From NCBI GenBank assembly GCA_013306675.1, contig JABLUY010000376.1, positions 1 through 24,498 of the forward strand: a stretch of 24,498 nt of DNA, written 5' to 3'. The translations under genes were made by a program, and so were the position numbers. The notes beneath the pieces are model-generated. The model searched no databases, was not told where the DNA came from, and saw only the letters and a program-made list of their open reading frames with translations. The first letter of the stretch is position 1; every line of letters begins with the position of its first letter. This stretch comes from Thraustochytrium sp. TN22. Taxonomy: Eukaryota; Sar; Bigyra; Thraustochytrida; Thraustochytriidae. Shown piece by piece: positions 8,776 to 18,240 of this stretch.

Positions 8776-10089
8776 CTAAAAGTCGGCGTGGGCTACAAGG
8801 TCAGAGGAAGGAAAGTCGACGACGCAGAGCAGCGAGCGCATGACGGAGGAAAAGAGCTTGGCGTGCGCAGCATCGTGGCTAAAGCAGAGGGAGCGGATGG
8901 TCTCAGTCTCGAGCGGTAGCATTAGCTTGGCTTTGTCAAGGTTGCCCTCGATCGTAATGTAGCGCTTGCCGATGAGAATGAGCAGACCGAGCTGCTCGAG
9001 ACAATCCTGACGAATGCGGCGCTCACGCAAGGTGAGGGCCACGTCCTGAGAGTCTGACTCGGCCCGCGCTTCCAAAGCGTTGACGAGCGAGTAGTAGACC
9101 TCCAGAAAATGCACGCGCATCACCACCTTGGTGGTGTCCGCGAGAACACTGCCCTCTAGCGAGGCACAATAGGCCATGACGAGCGTCTCAAGCTTGGTCA
9201 GTAACTTGATGGCGTAGTCAACGTGCTTTTGCACCACCGAGGCCGAGGCGTCAGGCCCAAACTTGGGCAGCACCTTCTCGAAGAAGACGGCCTTCCATTT
9301 GGCCACCTCGGTGTCCGCCGCCTGCGAGCGGCCGCCGCACCGGCAGAACTCGCACGTGCAGACGATCCCGAACTTGCGCCCAAGCTCGTCGTCAGGCCCG
9401 TAATAAACAGCCGGCGTGAAGCAGGCCGTGAGCGGCGCACCCTTGGGGATGGCCCGCGCGGCCTGCACGAAGCAGAGGTGGCCAAAGTGCAGGCGCCGCG
9501 TGTTCGGCACACAGCTGTGGCCCAGCAGCGAGGGCAGCTCCCACAGGCAGGTGCGCCGCGCCGGGGCGCGCACCGGGCACAGGCTCTTGCTCAGCAGCAT
9601 GTCGGCACCGTTCTTGAAGTCGAACGAGGTGCATCGATGCAGGACGGCGATCCGCCGCACGCGGGCCTCCGCGGAGAAGTGTGCCGGCGGCCCGCACCCC
9701 CTGTGCCGGTCCGGCAGGCTCAGAATGCGCTCCATCACGGCGCTGTCGGCGAGTGCGCGGTCCACGGCTGCGGTTCCAAAAGGATCGGCGTCCGGATGCT
9801 CCATGCAGAACTCTACGAAAGCGTCCAGCTGCGAGGCGCACGCGGAGCCCAGCTGGTTCGGCGTCAAGCCGGTCTCCTCGCAATACTGCACCAGAAGCGC
9901 GCTGCAGCGCTCCGCTGCCGCGTCCGAGGTTGCCGCCTCTCCAGCAGCCGTGGTGACAGAATCTGACGATGGCGCCCCCACGTTTGCGCCCGATTGACGG
10001 GCATCCCCAGCAGCAGCAGCAGCAGCAGTAGTCGTGGTGGTGGTGGTGGTGGTTGGAATCGCCATCGCCGTCGCCGTGGTGGTGGTGGT

Positions 10090-10143
<54 letters not shown>

Positions 10144-11913
10144 CCCGGCAACAGCCTTGGGTTTGCCGATGTCCGCAGCGATCGTGGCGCTCGCGGCTGC
10201 GACGGCGGCCGCGGCAGCGGCGGCCTGCTGCTGGTGCGGGGTGTCAAGCCCCTCCAGCAGGCGAGCGGCCGGGCTCTGCGGGTCGGCAAAGTAATCGCCA
10301 AAGAGTGCCTCGCAGAGCGACTCCTGCTTCATGAGCTCACATGCGACCTTGGCATGGTCAATATCGCCCTTTTCAGTGAGAGCGCCCATGCCCTCGGCGA
10401 TTTGGAAGCACGTGTCGCGCATGAGGTCATACTGAGCCGGGTCATCGCCCTGCTTGCTCATGAGAAACTGGCAGAACTTACGCAGCAGCTGCTGCTGCTG
10501 CAAGACGGCCTTACGGTCCTGCGTGAGGTCGAAGATGGGCGTGTATAAGGCCGACACAGAGGCGTCCGAGGGCCCCATGCGCACCAGAGCGCGGTCCACC
10601 TCGGTCTCCGGTGCGCACACAATGGCCTTGGACACGAAGATAAGCTCGCCTTCCTTGTAGTCGCGCGCGGCCACCAGGCCGGCCCGCAGACGCGGTTCGC
10701 TCGCGTCTTCGACCGCCTCAGCCGCCTCAGCCGCCTCAGCCTGATACTCTTCGTACTCGGGCACACCGCGGAAATATGCCTCAGGCTCGACGTGGCTCCG
10801 CGTGACGCCGGACAGGTTGTACTCGAGATGGTCCTTGCCCGGCTCGGCCTCCTGAAAGAGGCCGAGGAAGTCGTACATTCCGCCGGCGTACTCCTGATAC
10901 ATTTGGCGGCACTGTGAGGCCTGGACCGCGAAGTTGGGGTCGCGCAGCATCTTGGCATTGCGGCGCTGCAGGCGACGCGAGAGCAGCGCGCGGCGGCCAA
11001 AGGAGCCGATGCTTTCAGCCTGCTCGATGGAGCTCACGGCATAGTCGTACTTGGCGAGGCGCAGCTGCGCCACGCTCTTCCAAAAGTAGGTCTTGACCTC
11101 CATGCCGGTTGACCGGAAGAGCGAGGCCTCCAGCAGGTAGGCCTCGGCCTTGGCCCATTTGCCCAACCGGCAGAGCGTGATGCCCGTGTTGCGCACGACG
11201 ATAGCCACCTGGTGCAGCGTCTGCAGCTCGTGGTCGTCGTCCGGGTCTGCGCTGCGGTGCACCTTGAAGCGGAACATGCGCACGCCGTCCTCGGCGTCCA
11301 CCCACGTGCGCGCCGCCACGCGCAGCGCGCCCGACAGGCACACCAAGATCAGCAGTGCGCCCTCGAAGGCCGCGCGCGCCTCCTGCAGCCGACCCGCGCG
11401 AAAGTGCGCGTTGCCGCGCGCCATGCTCGCGCGCGCCACCAGCATGCTCACGCGCACGTCCGCCAGCGCGCGCGCCACCTCGCCGCGTGGCAGCCGCGCC
11501 ACCCGCAGCACGGCCTCGGCGGCCGCCGTCACCGACAGCTCCGGGTACTGCAACTTCGCCTCCTCCTCGGGGTCCGCGTCCTCCGCCGCGGCCGTGGCCT
11601 CCGCCGCGATGCTCTCCACGGCCGCGGCGTCCAGCTGTACGGGCGTCGGGAGCCCCTGCTCCGCCGCCGCCACAGCCGCCGCCTCGCCTCGCGCCCGCTC
11701 GCGCTGCGCGTGGCTGCGTCCATGGGAGCTCGCGTGCGCATGCGCGTGCCCGTGGCTGTGCCCGTGCCCGTGGCTGTGCCCATGCCCGTGCCCGTGCCCG
11801 TGCCCGTGCCCGTGGCTGTGCTCGAGCTCCACCTCGCGGTCGGCCTCGTGGTCGCGCTCCCGCGCCTCCCTGCCGCCCCGCCGCCGCCCGCCGCCGCTGC
11901 GCGCGGACGCCAT
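8776..11913 (-). CDS. TPR-SET (SMYD-like) protein with His-rich N-terminus
   Basis: This 1045-residue protein resembles SMYD/TPR-SET lysine methyltransferases, which transfer methyl groups from S-adenosylmethionine to lysines. In order: a Gly/Arg-rich start; a His-rich run at 32-68 (17 His in 37 residues, mainly HG and HS pairs); TPR-like helical repeats at about 156-185 and 235-310; a SET N-terminal strand around 412-430 (AGLVAARDYKEGELIF); a long insert including poly-Ala/Thr at about 588-633; the SET core GHSCVPN at 798-804; GAPLTACFTPAVYYG about 25 residues later; and a Cys cluster C852-x-C854-x2-C857-x-C859. No MYND finger is visible. Family consensus is NHSC and a catalytic Tyr where this protein has Gly and apparently Phe, so activity is uncertain. 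The start at 11913 is preferred because upstream codons (possible ATG at 12474) look like leader. Confidence 0.82.
10032..10144 (-). repeat. GGT/GGC trinucleotide tract (poly-Thr and poly-Ala in SET gene)
   Basis: GGT runs (10034-10053 and 10076-10096) and a GGC run (10097-10144) are read on the minus strand as Thr (ACC) and Ala (GCC) runs in the middle insert of the SET protein. A length polymorphism here would change the insert but not the SET motifs. Confidence 0.85.
11733..11820 (-). repeat. Degenerate hexanucleotide repeat (CCCGTG/GCTGTG) encoding His-Gly/His-Ser
   Basis: Tandem six-base units on the plus strand (CCCGTG, GCTGTG, GCATGC variants) are read in reverse as CAC GGG or CAC AGC, giving the His-x ladder of the SET protein. 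The periodic His at every second residue is the direct product of this minisatellite. Confidence 0.85.
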
Positions 11914-13481
11914 CGCGCGCCGCCGCGCCGCGGGCGCGCCCGAGCCCCGCCGAGCCGCGCGCCGCCGCCCAGCAGCGCCCCGCCGCCGCGCGCGCCGCTC
12001 TGCCGCGCGCGCGCCGCTCTGCCGCGCTCGCGCCGCCGCCCGCCAAGCCGCGCCCGCCTCGCCTTTTGCCCTTCGGGCCCGCCGTCCCGCAGACGCTTTT
12101 CGCCCTTCCTTTCTCGCTGCGGACGTCTCGCTCAGGCTGTGGAGGAGAGCGACCTGAAGACCGACCCGGACGACGCGCACTCGGACGCGCGCTCGGAGCC
12201 CGGGTCCGGCCAGCCGAGGGGCGGGACCGAGGACAACTCGAGGACGGTCGAGTGTGAGTCCGCGGTAGCGTGAGCGTGAGGAGGTAAGCGTCAGGCGCCA
12301 TGGAGAGCGGCTTGCAGATGGCGCTGGTCTGTTGAACAGCCGGCTCAGGCGCGATTCGGACGTGCAAGCGCTTCGGACTTGGGCTGTCCGCTGCGTACTG
12401 GTGCCACCCGTAGAATCCTCAAGAACGGGCGAAAATGTATCGGACGACGATCGGCCGGAGGGCGAGATGGACATGACCGCTCAGGTCGTCCGTCCCCTGG
12501 AACACTGGTATCATGGTACCACCAAGGCTCGAAGGAGAACGACTCGAGCATCCTTGTTGAAAAGAGCGTACAGCGTACCAGACATAAAGTCGCTTGTGCA
12601 GATATCACTGCGCGAGCACGCAATGCGATGGTGTCTGATACGATTGGCACAGGCCGGCCGACATCAATGAGTACCCTGAAGCGGGCGTTGAGATGAGGCC
12701 AGCTGGCAGTCACCAAGTGACGTATTGCATTGCGACGAATGCCATGCGAACACGATGAGCGTGCGCAAAGGCTTCAGATTCCGTTCATGACTGGGCGGCC
12801 AAGGGAAAGTTCATGGACACCTTGCAAGCCGCGAAAGCTGAAAGAAAGTAAATGCTTCTACAAGCCGCTCTACAGAAGCTCTCCTCTCTGTCATGTTGTA
12901 CAGCATCTTGGCAGCGCAGCGCTGCAGACGACCAGCGTGCCAAGAGCTTTTGAATGCGCGTGGAAAGCAATCGCTGGCCTTTTCAGTCAATTCACCTGCC
13001 ATTTGCGAGCTGCGGTGCATCGCAAGCAAGAAACAACTTCTTCGTGCACATTGCACGCACCCTTACCAGACACACGCGTGCACACATCCACGCACGCATC
13101 CTAATCATGCGGACACGACCCCGCCCAAGCCTTGAGCGCGAACTTACTGTCACGCGTCCCTGAGATCGTCCTCCCGCCGCTCCTTCCCGGCCCCTTGACT
13201 CCAGTAAGGCCGCCTCGCTGGCGAGCGAGCGTAGCGTTCCAGAACGGTGCCGCGGCGCGAGGTGGCGCGTTCCCCGACTACGTCAGCGGCGCGGCGGCCT
13301 CGCCCGGAACGGGAGAACGCCACGGCGCGGCAAGCAGGCGGCGTTCTCTGGCGGCGATAGCGCAATCCGCGGCGCGTCGCAGCAGCGCGCGTGCGCTCCG
13401 GCTGCGCTGCGCGCGGCGCGCGCGCGCGAGGAGCGGCAGAGCGGCATCATCGGCAGCGCGACGCGCAGCAGGCCCGGCAGG
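11914..13481. promoter_or_regulatory. Divergent promoter/leader region between SET and prenyl synthase genes
   Basis: No gene is supported. 11914-12140 is a CG-rich leader on the SET side with a duplicated 19-base GCGCCGCTCTGCCGCGC-type unit near 11985-12030. 12280-13130 is of average composition. 13230-13481 is a GC-rich leader directly before the prenyl synthase. A GGTATCATGG-containing segment at 12505-12535 resembles repeats found at 16441 and 16709. Confidence 0.5.
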
Positions 13482-14756
13482 ATGGCGCAGCAGCAGGGAC
13501 ACGGCGGGCTGGCGACCGCGGCGGCGTGCGCGGTGGCGACGGCGGCGGTGTTCGCGGCAGGCGTGGTGGCCGGCAAGGTGCTCTCGTCGTCGTCGACGTC
13601 GACGTCGACGACGAAGACGAGCGGCGGCAGCGAGGGCGGCAGCGGCGGGCTCAAGGTGCTGCAGGGCGGCGAGAAGGTGGGCGAGGCAGGCACCTTCGAG
13701 GTGGCGACCAAGTCCGGGTTCGTGGACGTGTTCAAGGGCCTGGCCCAGGAGCTGTGCGATGACCTGACCGAGTACGAGCTGGAGAAGCTGTGCAGCAAGC
13801 CCATGGACCGCATGCTCAACTACAACGTGCCGCACGGCAAGCTGAACCGCGGCCTGACGGTGGTGCACACGGCGCTGGAGATCGCGGCGGCGCGCGGCGC
13901 GCTGTCGGCGACCGAGGAGCAGACGCTGCGCGCGCGGTCCGCCGTGCTGGGCTGGTGCATCGAGTGGCTGCAGGCGTCCTTTCTGGTGTCGGACGACCTC
14001 ATGGACTCGTCCATCACGCGCCGCGGCCAGCCGTGCTGGTACAAGAACGAGGACATTGGGTTCATCGCCGTCAACGACGCGCTCATCCTCATGACGCAGG
14101 TGGACGTGCTGCTCTACAAGACCTTCGCGGATGCCGACCCGGACCTCTTTCTGCACGTGCACCGCATCATGACCGAGACCACCTACCAGACCGAGATGGG
14201 CCAGTTCCTCGACCTGTCCACGCAGCCGCCGCAGGGTCCGATTGACCTCGACCTGTACACCAGCGAGCGCCACTACAAGATCGTCAAGTACAAGACGGCC
14301 TTTTACTCCTTCTACGCGCCCATCGCCTTCGGCATGGCCGTGGCTGGCGTGCGCGACAAGCAGTCGCTCGACGTGGCGCGCGAGATCTGCGTCAAGATGG
14401 GCGTCTACTTCCAGGTCCAGGACGACTACCTCGACTGCTACGGCTCCCCGGAGGTCATTGGCAAGATCGGCACCGACATCCAGGACGGCAAGTGCAGCTG
14501 GCTTGTCACCCAGGCCCTGCAGCGCGCCGACGACGACCAGCGCAAGGTGCTCTTCGACAACTACGCCAAGGACGACGAGGAGTGCATCCAGCGCGTCAAG
14601 GACGTCTTCAACCAGCTCAAGCTCGAGGACGCCTACCACCACTACGAGGAGGCCGTCTACAAGGAGCTCTGCGATGACATCGAGGCCAAGGTCACCACCG
14701 TGCCCAAGAAGATCTTCTACGACCTCCTCAAGAAGATCTACAAGCGCTCCAAATAA
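13482..14756 (+). CDS. FPPS: Farnesyl (possibly geranylgeranyl) diphosphate synthase with N-terminal hydrophobic anchor
   Basis: This 424-residue trans-prenyltransferase condenses isopentenyl diphosphate with allylic diphosphates in isoprenoid synthesis, feeding sterols, dolichol, ubiquinone and carotenoids. Visible hallmarks are GKLNRGLTVV near residue 119, the first Asp-rich motif D171-D-L-M-D175 followed by SSITRRGQ, the K/T-K-T-AFYSFYAP helix, the second Asp-rich motif D314-D-Y-L-D318, GKIGTDIQDGKCSWL, and the C-terminal KIYKRSK typical of eukaryotic FPPS. The residue five before DDLMD is S166 where eukaryotic FPPS usually has Phe or Tyr; F167 is retained at minus four. The first 75 residues are extra compared with the usual 340-360 aa: residues about 10-34 are an uninterrupted Ala/Val-rich hydrophobic stretch followed by a Ser/Thr/Gly linker, suggesting a signal anchor. 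The ATG has a good context (GCAGGATGG). Confidence 0.93.
   Translation: MAQQQGHGGLATAAACAVATAAVFAAGVVAGKVLSSSSTSTSTTKTSGGSEGGSGGLKVLQGGEKVGEAGTFEVATKSGFVDVFKGLAQELCDDLTEYELEKLCSKPMDRMLNYNVPHGKLNRGLTVVHTALEIAAARGALSATEEQTLRARSAVLGWCIEWLQASFLVSDDLMDSSITRRGQPCWYKNEDIGFIAVNDALILMTQVDVLLYKTFADADPDLFLHVHRIMTETTYQTEMGQFLDLSTQPPQGPIDLDLYTSERHYKIVKYKTAFYSFYAPIAFGMAVAGVRDKQSLDVAREICVKMGVYFQVQDDYLDCYGSPEVIGKIGTDIQDGKCSWLVTQALQRADDDQRKVLFDNYAKDDEECIQRVKDVFNQLKLEDAYHHYEEAVYKELCDDIEAKVTTVPKKIFYDLLKKIYKRSK
13587..13614. repeat. 28-bp perfect palindrome inside the prenyl synthase linker
   Basis: The sequence is symmetric about 13600/13601, built from GTC and GAC units with nested SalI-type GTCGAC sites. It encodes the Ser/Thr-rich linker after the hydrophobic segment. 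It is probably a by-product of trinucleotide expansion in both phases. Confidence 0.85.
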
Positions 14757-15352
14757 TCGCCATCCGGCACGCACCACGAGACCACCGACCGCATTAACTT
14801 TGTTGGATCTTTCTCCTAAACCCAAAAGAAAAGCTGCTACAAACCCATCGCTTGACGACTGCACACGGCTTGGCCTGGACTCGAGCGAACCAACAGACTC
14901 TCAAGATGATCACATGTCTCAAGAGTATCTGATGACCCATCACCCACCAGAAGAGATCAAGAGTGTAGGGACACCGACGTGCGGTGAACTGACACGCTGC
15001 AGCGCCACGGTACACGCGAAGGCGAACGACGTAGCTTTGCTTCATGGCTCGCGCGCTGACAAGGCGGTTACAGCTCGATGATGATGGCCGCCTACCTGCA
15101 CGTGAGAGCTCGTGGCTTCACGTGGCAAGAAGTTCCCGTTCTGCGAGACCGAACTTGTCAAGCGGTGGAATGATCACGAACCAATCGATGAGCGCAATTG
15201 GCGTTGGCGTAAACACACGAGACACACTGCCTGCACATGTACACCTTCAAAGCCTGCCTGCACGTAGACTTGAACGGCGTACAGGTCCTCAACGTGACCA
15301 TGAGTTGGTACGGGTACTGCTTTCGCGACCTCGACAAAGTCCGCTGTCCCAG

Positions 15353-15400
15353 CGCAATCTGCGCTAGGCATCGCAGTCTGCGCCAGGCATCGCAGTCTGG
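15353..15400 (+). repeat. 19-bp tandem repeat, about 2.5 copies
   Basis: The unit CGCAATCTGCGCTAGGCAT is followed by CGCAGTCTGCGCCAGGCAT and then a partial CGCAGTCTGG. The copies differ at two positions. Confidence 0.85.
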
Positions 15401-16440
15401 CACCCCTTTGTTTGGCTTTGCTGATCCCGAGCCAGCGCCATCACCAAAGCGTTGCTTCAAAAAGACCGTGAGCCCTCCTAAAAAATCAACGTCGCTCCGA
15501 AGCCTCCAAAAGAAGAAGATCTTCTCTGTCAGGGCCAAAACGTTTGGCACCAGAACAACTTCGTGAGAAGCATGTCACTGCTCATTTGCCGGACCTGCAG
15601 CCAGGTGCCGTCAGCCAAGACGTTAACTCTCGAACAAGCAAAACTTGCAGGGCGCCACCCAATGCGAAAATTTGCGCCCCGAGTGGGAAGCTTTCGCACA
15701 GCGGCTGCCAGCCCTGCCGCACCACGCCTCTTCGCTTGGCGGCGAAGCGGCCTGGCAAGGCCGAAGTCCGGCGCCGCCGCGCGCCGCACTTTGCGTGGCT
15801 CTGAGCCAACCAAACTGGCAGCCACGCCTTCAAGGGCGCCGCGGCAAACCCGCTTCCCTCCCCGCGGCGCCCCGCCCGGCGCGCGGCGGGCGGCGCGCGG
15901 CGCGTCGGCGGCTGCCACCGCCCGCGCGCCCGCCCGTGCCGCCCGCCGCGTCGCGTCGCGGCGCGGCGGAGCGCCGCGGGGAGGGCGGCGAGCGAGGAGC
16001 CCAAGCTGGCCCTGGCCAGGTACGTGGAGAAGACCAAGGAGAGGGACGAGGAGGAGGAGGAGGGGCGGGAGGGCGGGAGGGGACGCACGACCATAAGCAT
16101 CGGTGCTCGCAGCGCTGTGCGGGAGGCCGCAATGCTCTGTCAATCATGTGCAAGAGAGCGACCGGGTCTCGATGTCTCAGCGGGCCGGCGAGTCGGGCGC
16201 CTTCGGGCCCCCCGCCGTGGCCTCGACTGATAGTATCCGATGTCTACTCGGAGATCATGATGGCGGGTGGGGAGCGAGAGCAGAGGGAGGACGAGGAGGA
16301 GAGAGCGCTTGCGACCCGTGAGGAACAAAAAAAAAGACGAATCTATGCTTGAATCCTCCGTGTAGAATTACCTTCGTCTGAGGTCTCGCTCGCTTACTGG
16401 CTCGGCGCGGTTCGTCAGAGAACAAGGGCACGGGGCCGAG

Positions 16441-16515
16441 CGTGAGGAGTTACCTTTGAACCGTGTTATTGATTACAGCATGATACCACAAAAAGGTGCT
16501 GACTCCGCCCAAGCC
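16441..16515 (-). repeat. Dispersed repeat copy 1
   Basis: The segment shares CCTTTGAACCGTGTT and a nearby CATGATACCA core (plus-strand reading) with 16709-16793, plus weaker flanking similarity (CGTGAGGA on one side, AAAAGG...CTGA on the other). Confidence 0.6.
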
Positions 16516-16708
16516 ACGACGTCTCTGAGACCTGCCGAGCCGGGACGCACATGAGAGTAGAGAGCGACAAGGGAGCGGGGGTTGCTGTATTTCATGCAGG
16601 GACTAACCGTGTGAGGTTGCGGGGACGCTGCATTTCGCAGGGGCTATCTCTGTTTCCTGGTCCAGCAGGTGTGGGTGCAGGGTGGCGGCGTGTAGGCTGG
16701 GGTGGGGA

Positions 16709-16793
16709 CGTGAGGACCTGAATTCCTTTGAACCGTGTTCTTGATGAGCCATGATACCAACAAAAGGACCTGATTCCCAACCCAGTCTCAACG
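16709..16793 (-). repeat. Dispersed repeat copy 2
   Basis: It aligns with 16441-16515: the shared 15-mer CCTTTGAACCGTGTT starts at 16453 and 16725, 272 bases apart. A shorter related segment appears inverted at 12505-12535. Confidence 0.6.
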
Positions 16794-16825
16794 GCTGTCT
16801 ACCAGCGGCTAGCGGGGAACCCAAC

Positions 16826-16859
16826 AGAGAGAGAGCGAGAGAGAGAGAGAGAGAGAGAG
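16826..16859 (+). repeat. (GA)n microsatellite
   Basis: A dinucleotide GA run of about 34 bases is interrupted once by a C. Confidence 0.9.
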
Positions 16860-17653
16860 GTGTAGAAGCTAACTGGGACGTGTTTGCCGTGCAGAACCCA
16901 TCATTGGTTCACGAGCCAAGAGGAAGCGTGTGTGTACGGTAAGAGCGGTTAGTGGGCTTCTGGATTGTTGGCTAGCTGTGCTGGCGGGCGGTGCTTTTCT
17001 CGGCATGTCATACATACATCAAGGTACGTTGAGACTACTGTCCCAAGGAGAGCAGACTGCGCGACCCATGAGGATTCCTATAACGCTTGGCTTCTGAATG
17101 GGCGCCGCAAATGCGAGCCGTCCGTGAAGAGCAAAAACGTTGCTATTCTGAGGTTGACTGCCTCGCTGCGACGCCTTTTCCTCCGCGGCTGCTCGCTCGT
17201 GTGACGTCCGTCCGCACACACATACGCTCGCTCGCCCGCTGGTTGCCTGTGATGTTCAAACCTTAGGACACCTTCAGAAAGGCCTCAAAGGAGGTCTTCG
17301 TGAGACTCGCTAAGTGAGATTTCTGATGGCTTCCAGCCGAGCAGAGCAGCGAGACGCGACGTGCACGAGCGAGCCATGCCCACCGGGCGCATACGCCCCC
17401 CGTACCCGTCCGATGTTTACACACGAGCAAACCTGGCTTCTAGCCGAACATCCCCAACCGCTGTCTTCTAAAAAGCACTCGGGGCCACTGCTCCCATAGT
17501 CTCCCGAGCCGTCATGGCAGCGAAGAGTGACTCGTCATCGGAACGGGTGGGCGCCGCGGAGGATCTGTCGTCGCTCAATTCTGACCGGACAATCTTGTTC
17601 ACGGGCCGAGGCCAACAGACAGGCAGCCTGACTGACTGACCGAAATTTGGCTC

Positions 17654-17885
17654 GATCCGCACAGACCGAAGGAAAGGAGGTTGGGAAGCCTAGACCTTGC
17701 CCCTGTAGATAGATGTGTTCTCGGTCCTCGACCAATCCATGAATGTAACATGAGCGTGTCAATCTTTTCTTTCGTTTGGATTCGCACGGACCGAAGGAAA
17801 GGAGCTTGGGAAGCCTGGACCTTTAGCCTGTAGATGGATGTGTTCTCGGTTCTCGGATCAAAGCGTGTTACTCTTGTTTGGGCTC
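17654..17885 (+). repeat. Degenerate tandem duplication, 125-bp period
   Basis: Two copies share GACCGAAGGAAAGGAG (17664 and 17789), TTGGGAAGCC and GATGTGTTCTCGGT. The first 75 bases are about 90 percent alike by eye; the second copy then lacks roughly 20 bases before similarity resumes at AGCGTGT and TTTGG. No coding capacity is apparent. Confidence 0.75.
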
Positions 17886-18240
17886 GACGGTTGTGCTACT
17901 CGCCGCTGACGACGATTTGCACGCCTGAGACGCCGCTTATTGTGGTCCGCTCGCCGGTCCGCAGCCCGACCTGCAACCTACTGCCTGCTCCCTGTGCTCG
18001 GAAAAGTCGTTGGGCTTGCGGTAGCGCTCATGCCTGCGGACGACGTGCCGGAAGTTGAACCCCGTCGACCTTCCCAACGGCCGCTCCGAGCACGTGGAAC
18101 GCCGGCTCGCCAGGCCTAGCTCGCCTGGGCCCGGACAAGGCTTTGCACCGCGCGCGGAGAGCCCTCGGAGCGCCGATAACAGGACCTTGCATCCGGGTCC
18201 CGGACCAGCAAGCGTCGAAGACACAGCCGTCGGGCCCAAC

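Noticed and set aside
10032-10144. CRISPR array or regular spacer repeat
   Set aside because: These are simple trinucleotide runs without spacers; this is eukaryotic coding DNA.
11212-12273. Plus-strand open frames opposite the SET gene N-terminus
   Set aside because: Translations are Arg/Pro/Ala-rich mirrors of the sense gene and of the His-ladder repeat.
11914-12474. N-terminal extension of the SET protein from an ATG at 12474
   Set aside because: The composition is leader-like and Arg/Ala-rich without domain features; the ATG at 11913 coincides with the switch to coding-like codon use. Not strictly excluded.
15582-16100. Minus-strand frame with a Ser-rich, presequence-like start
   Set aside because: The N-terminus looks like a targeting peptide, but the rest has no domain-like pattern and weak codon bias, and the start lies in a GAGGAGG repeat.
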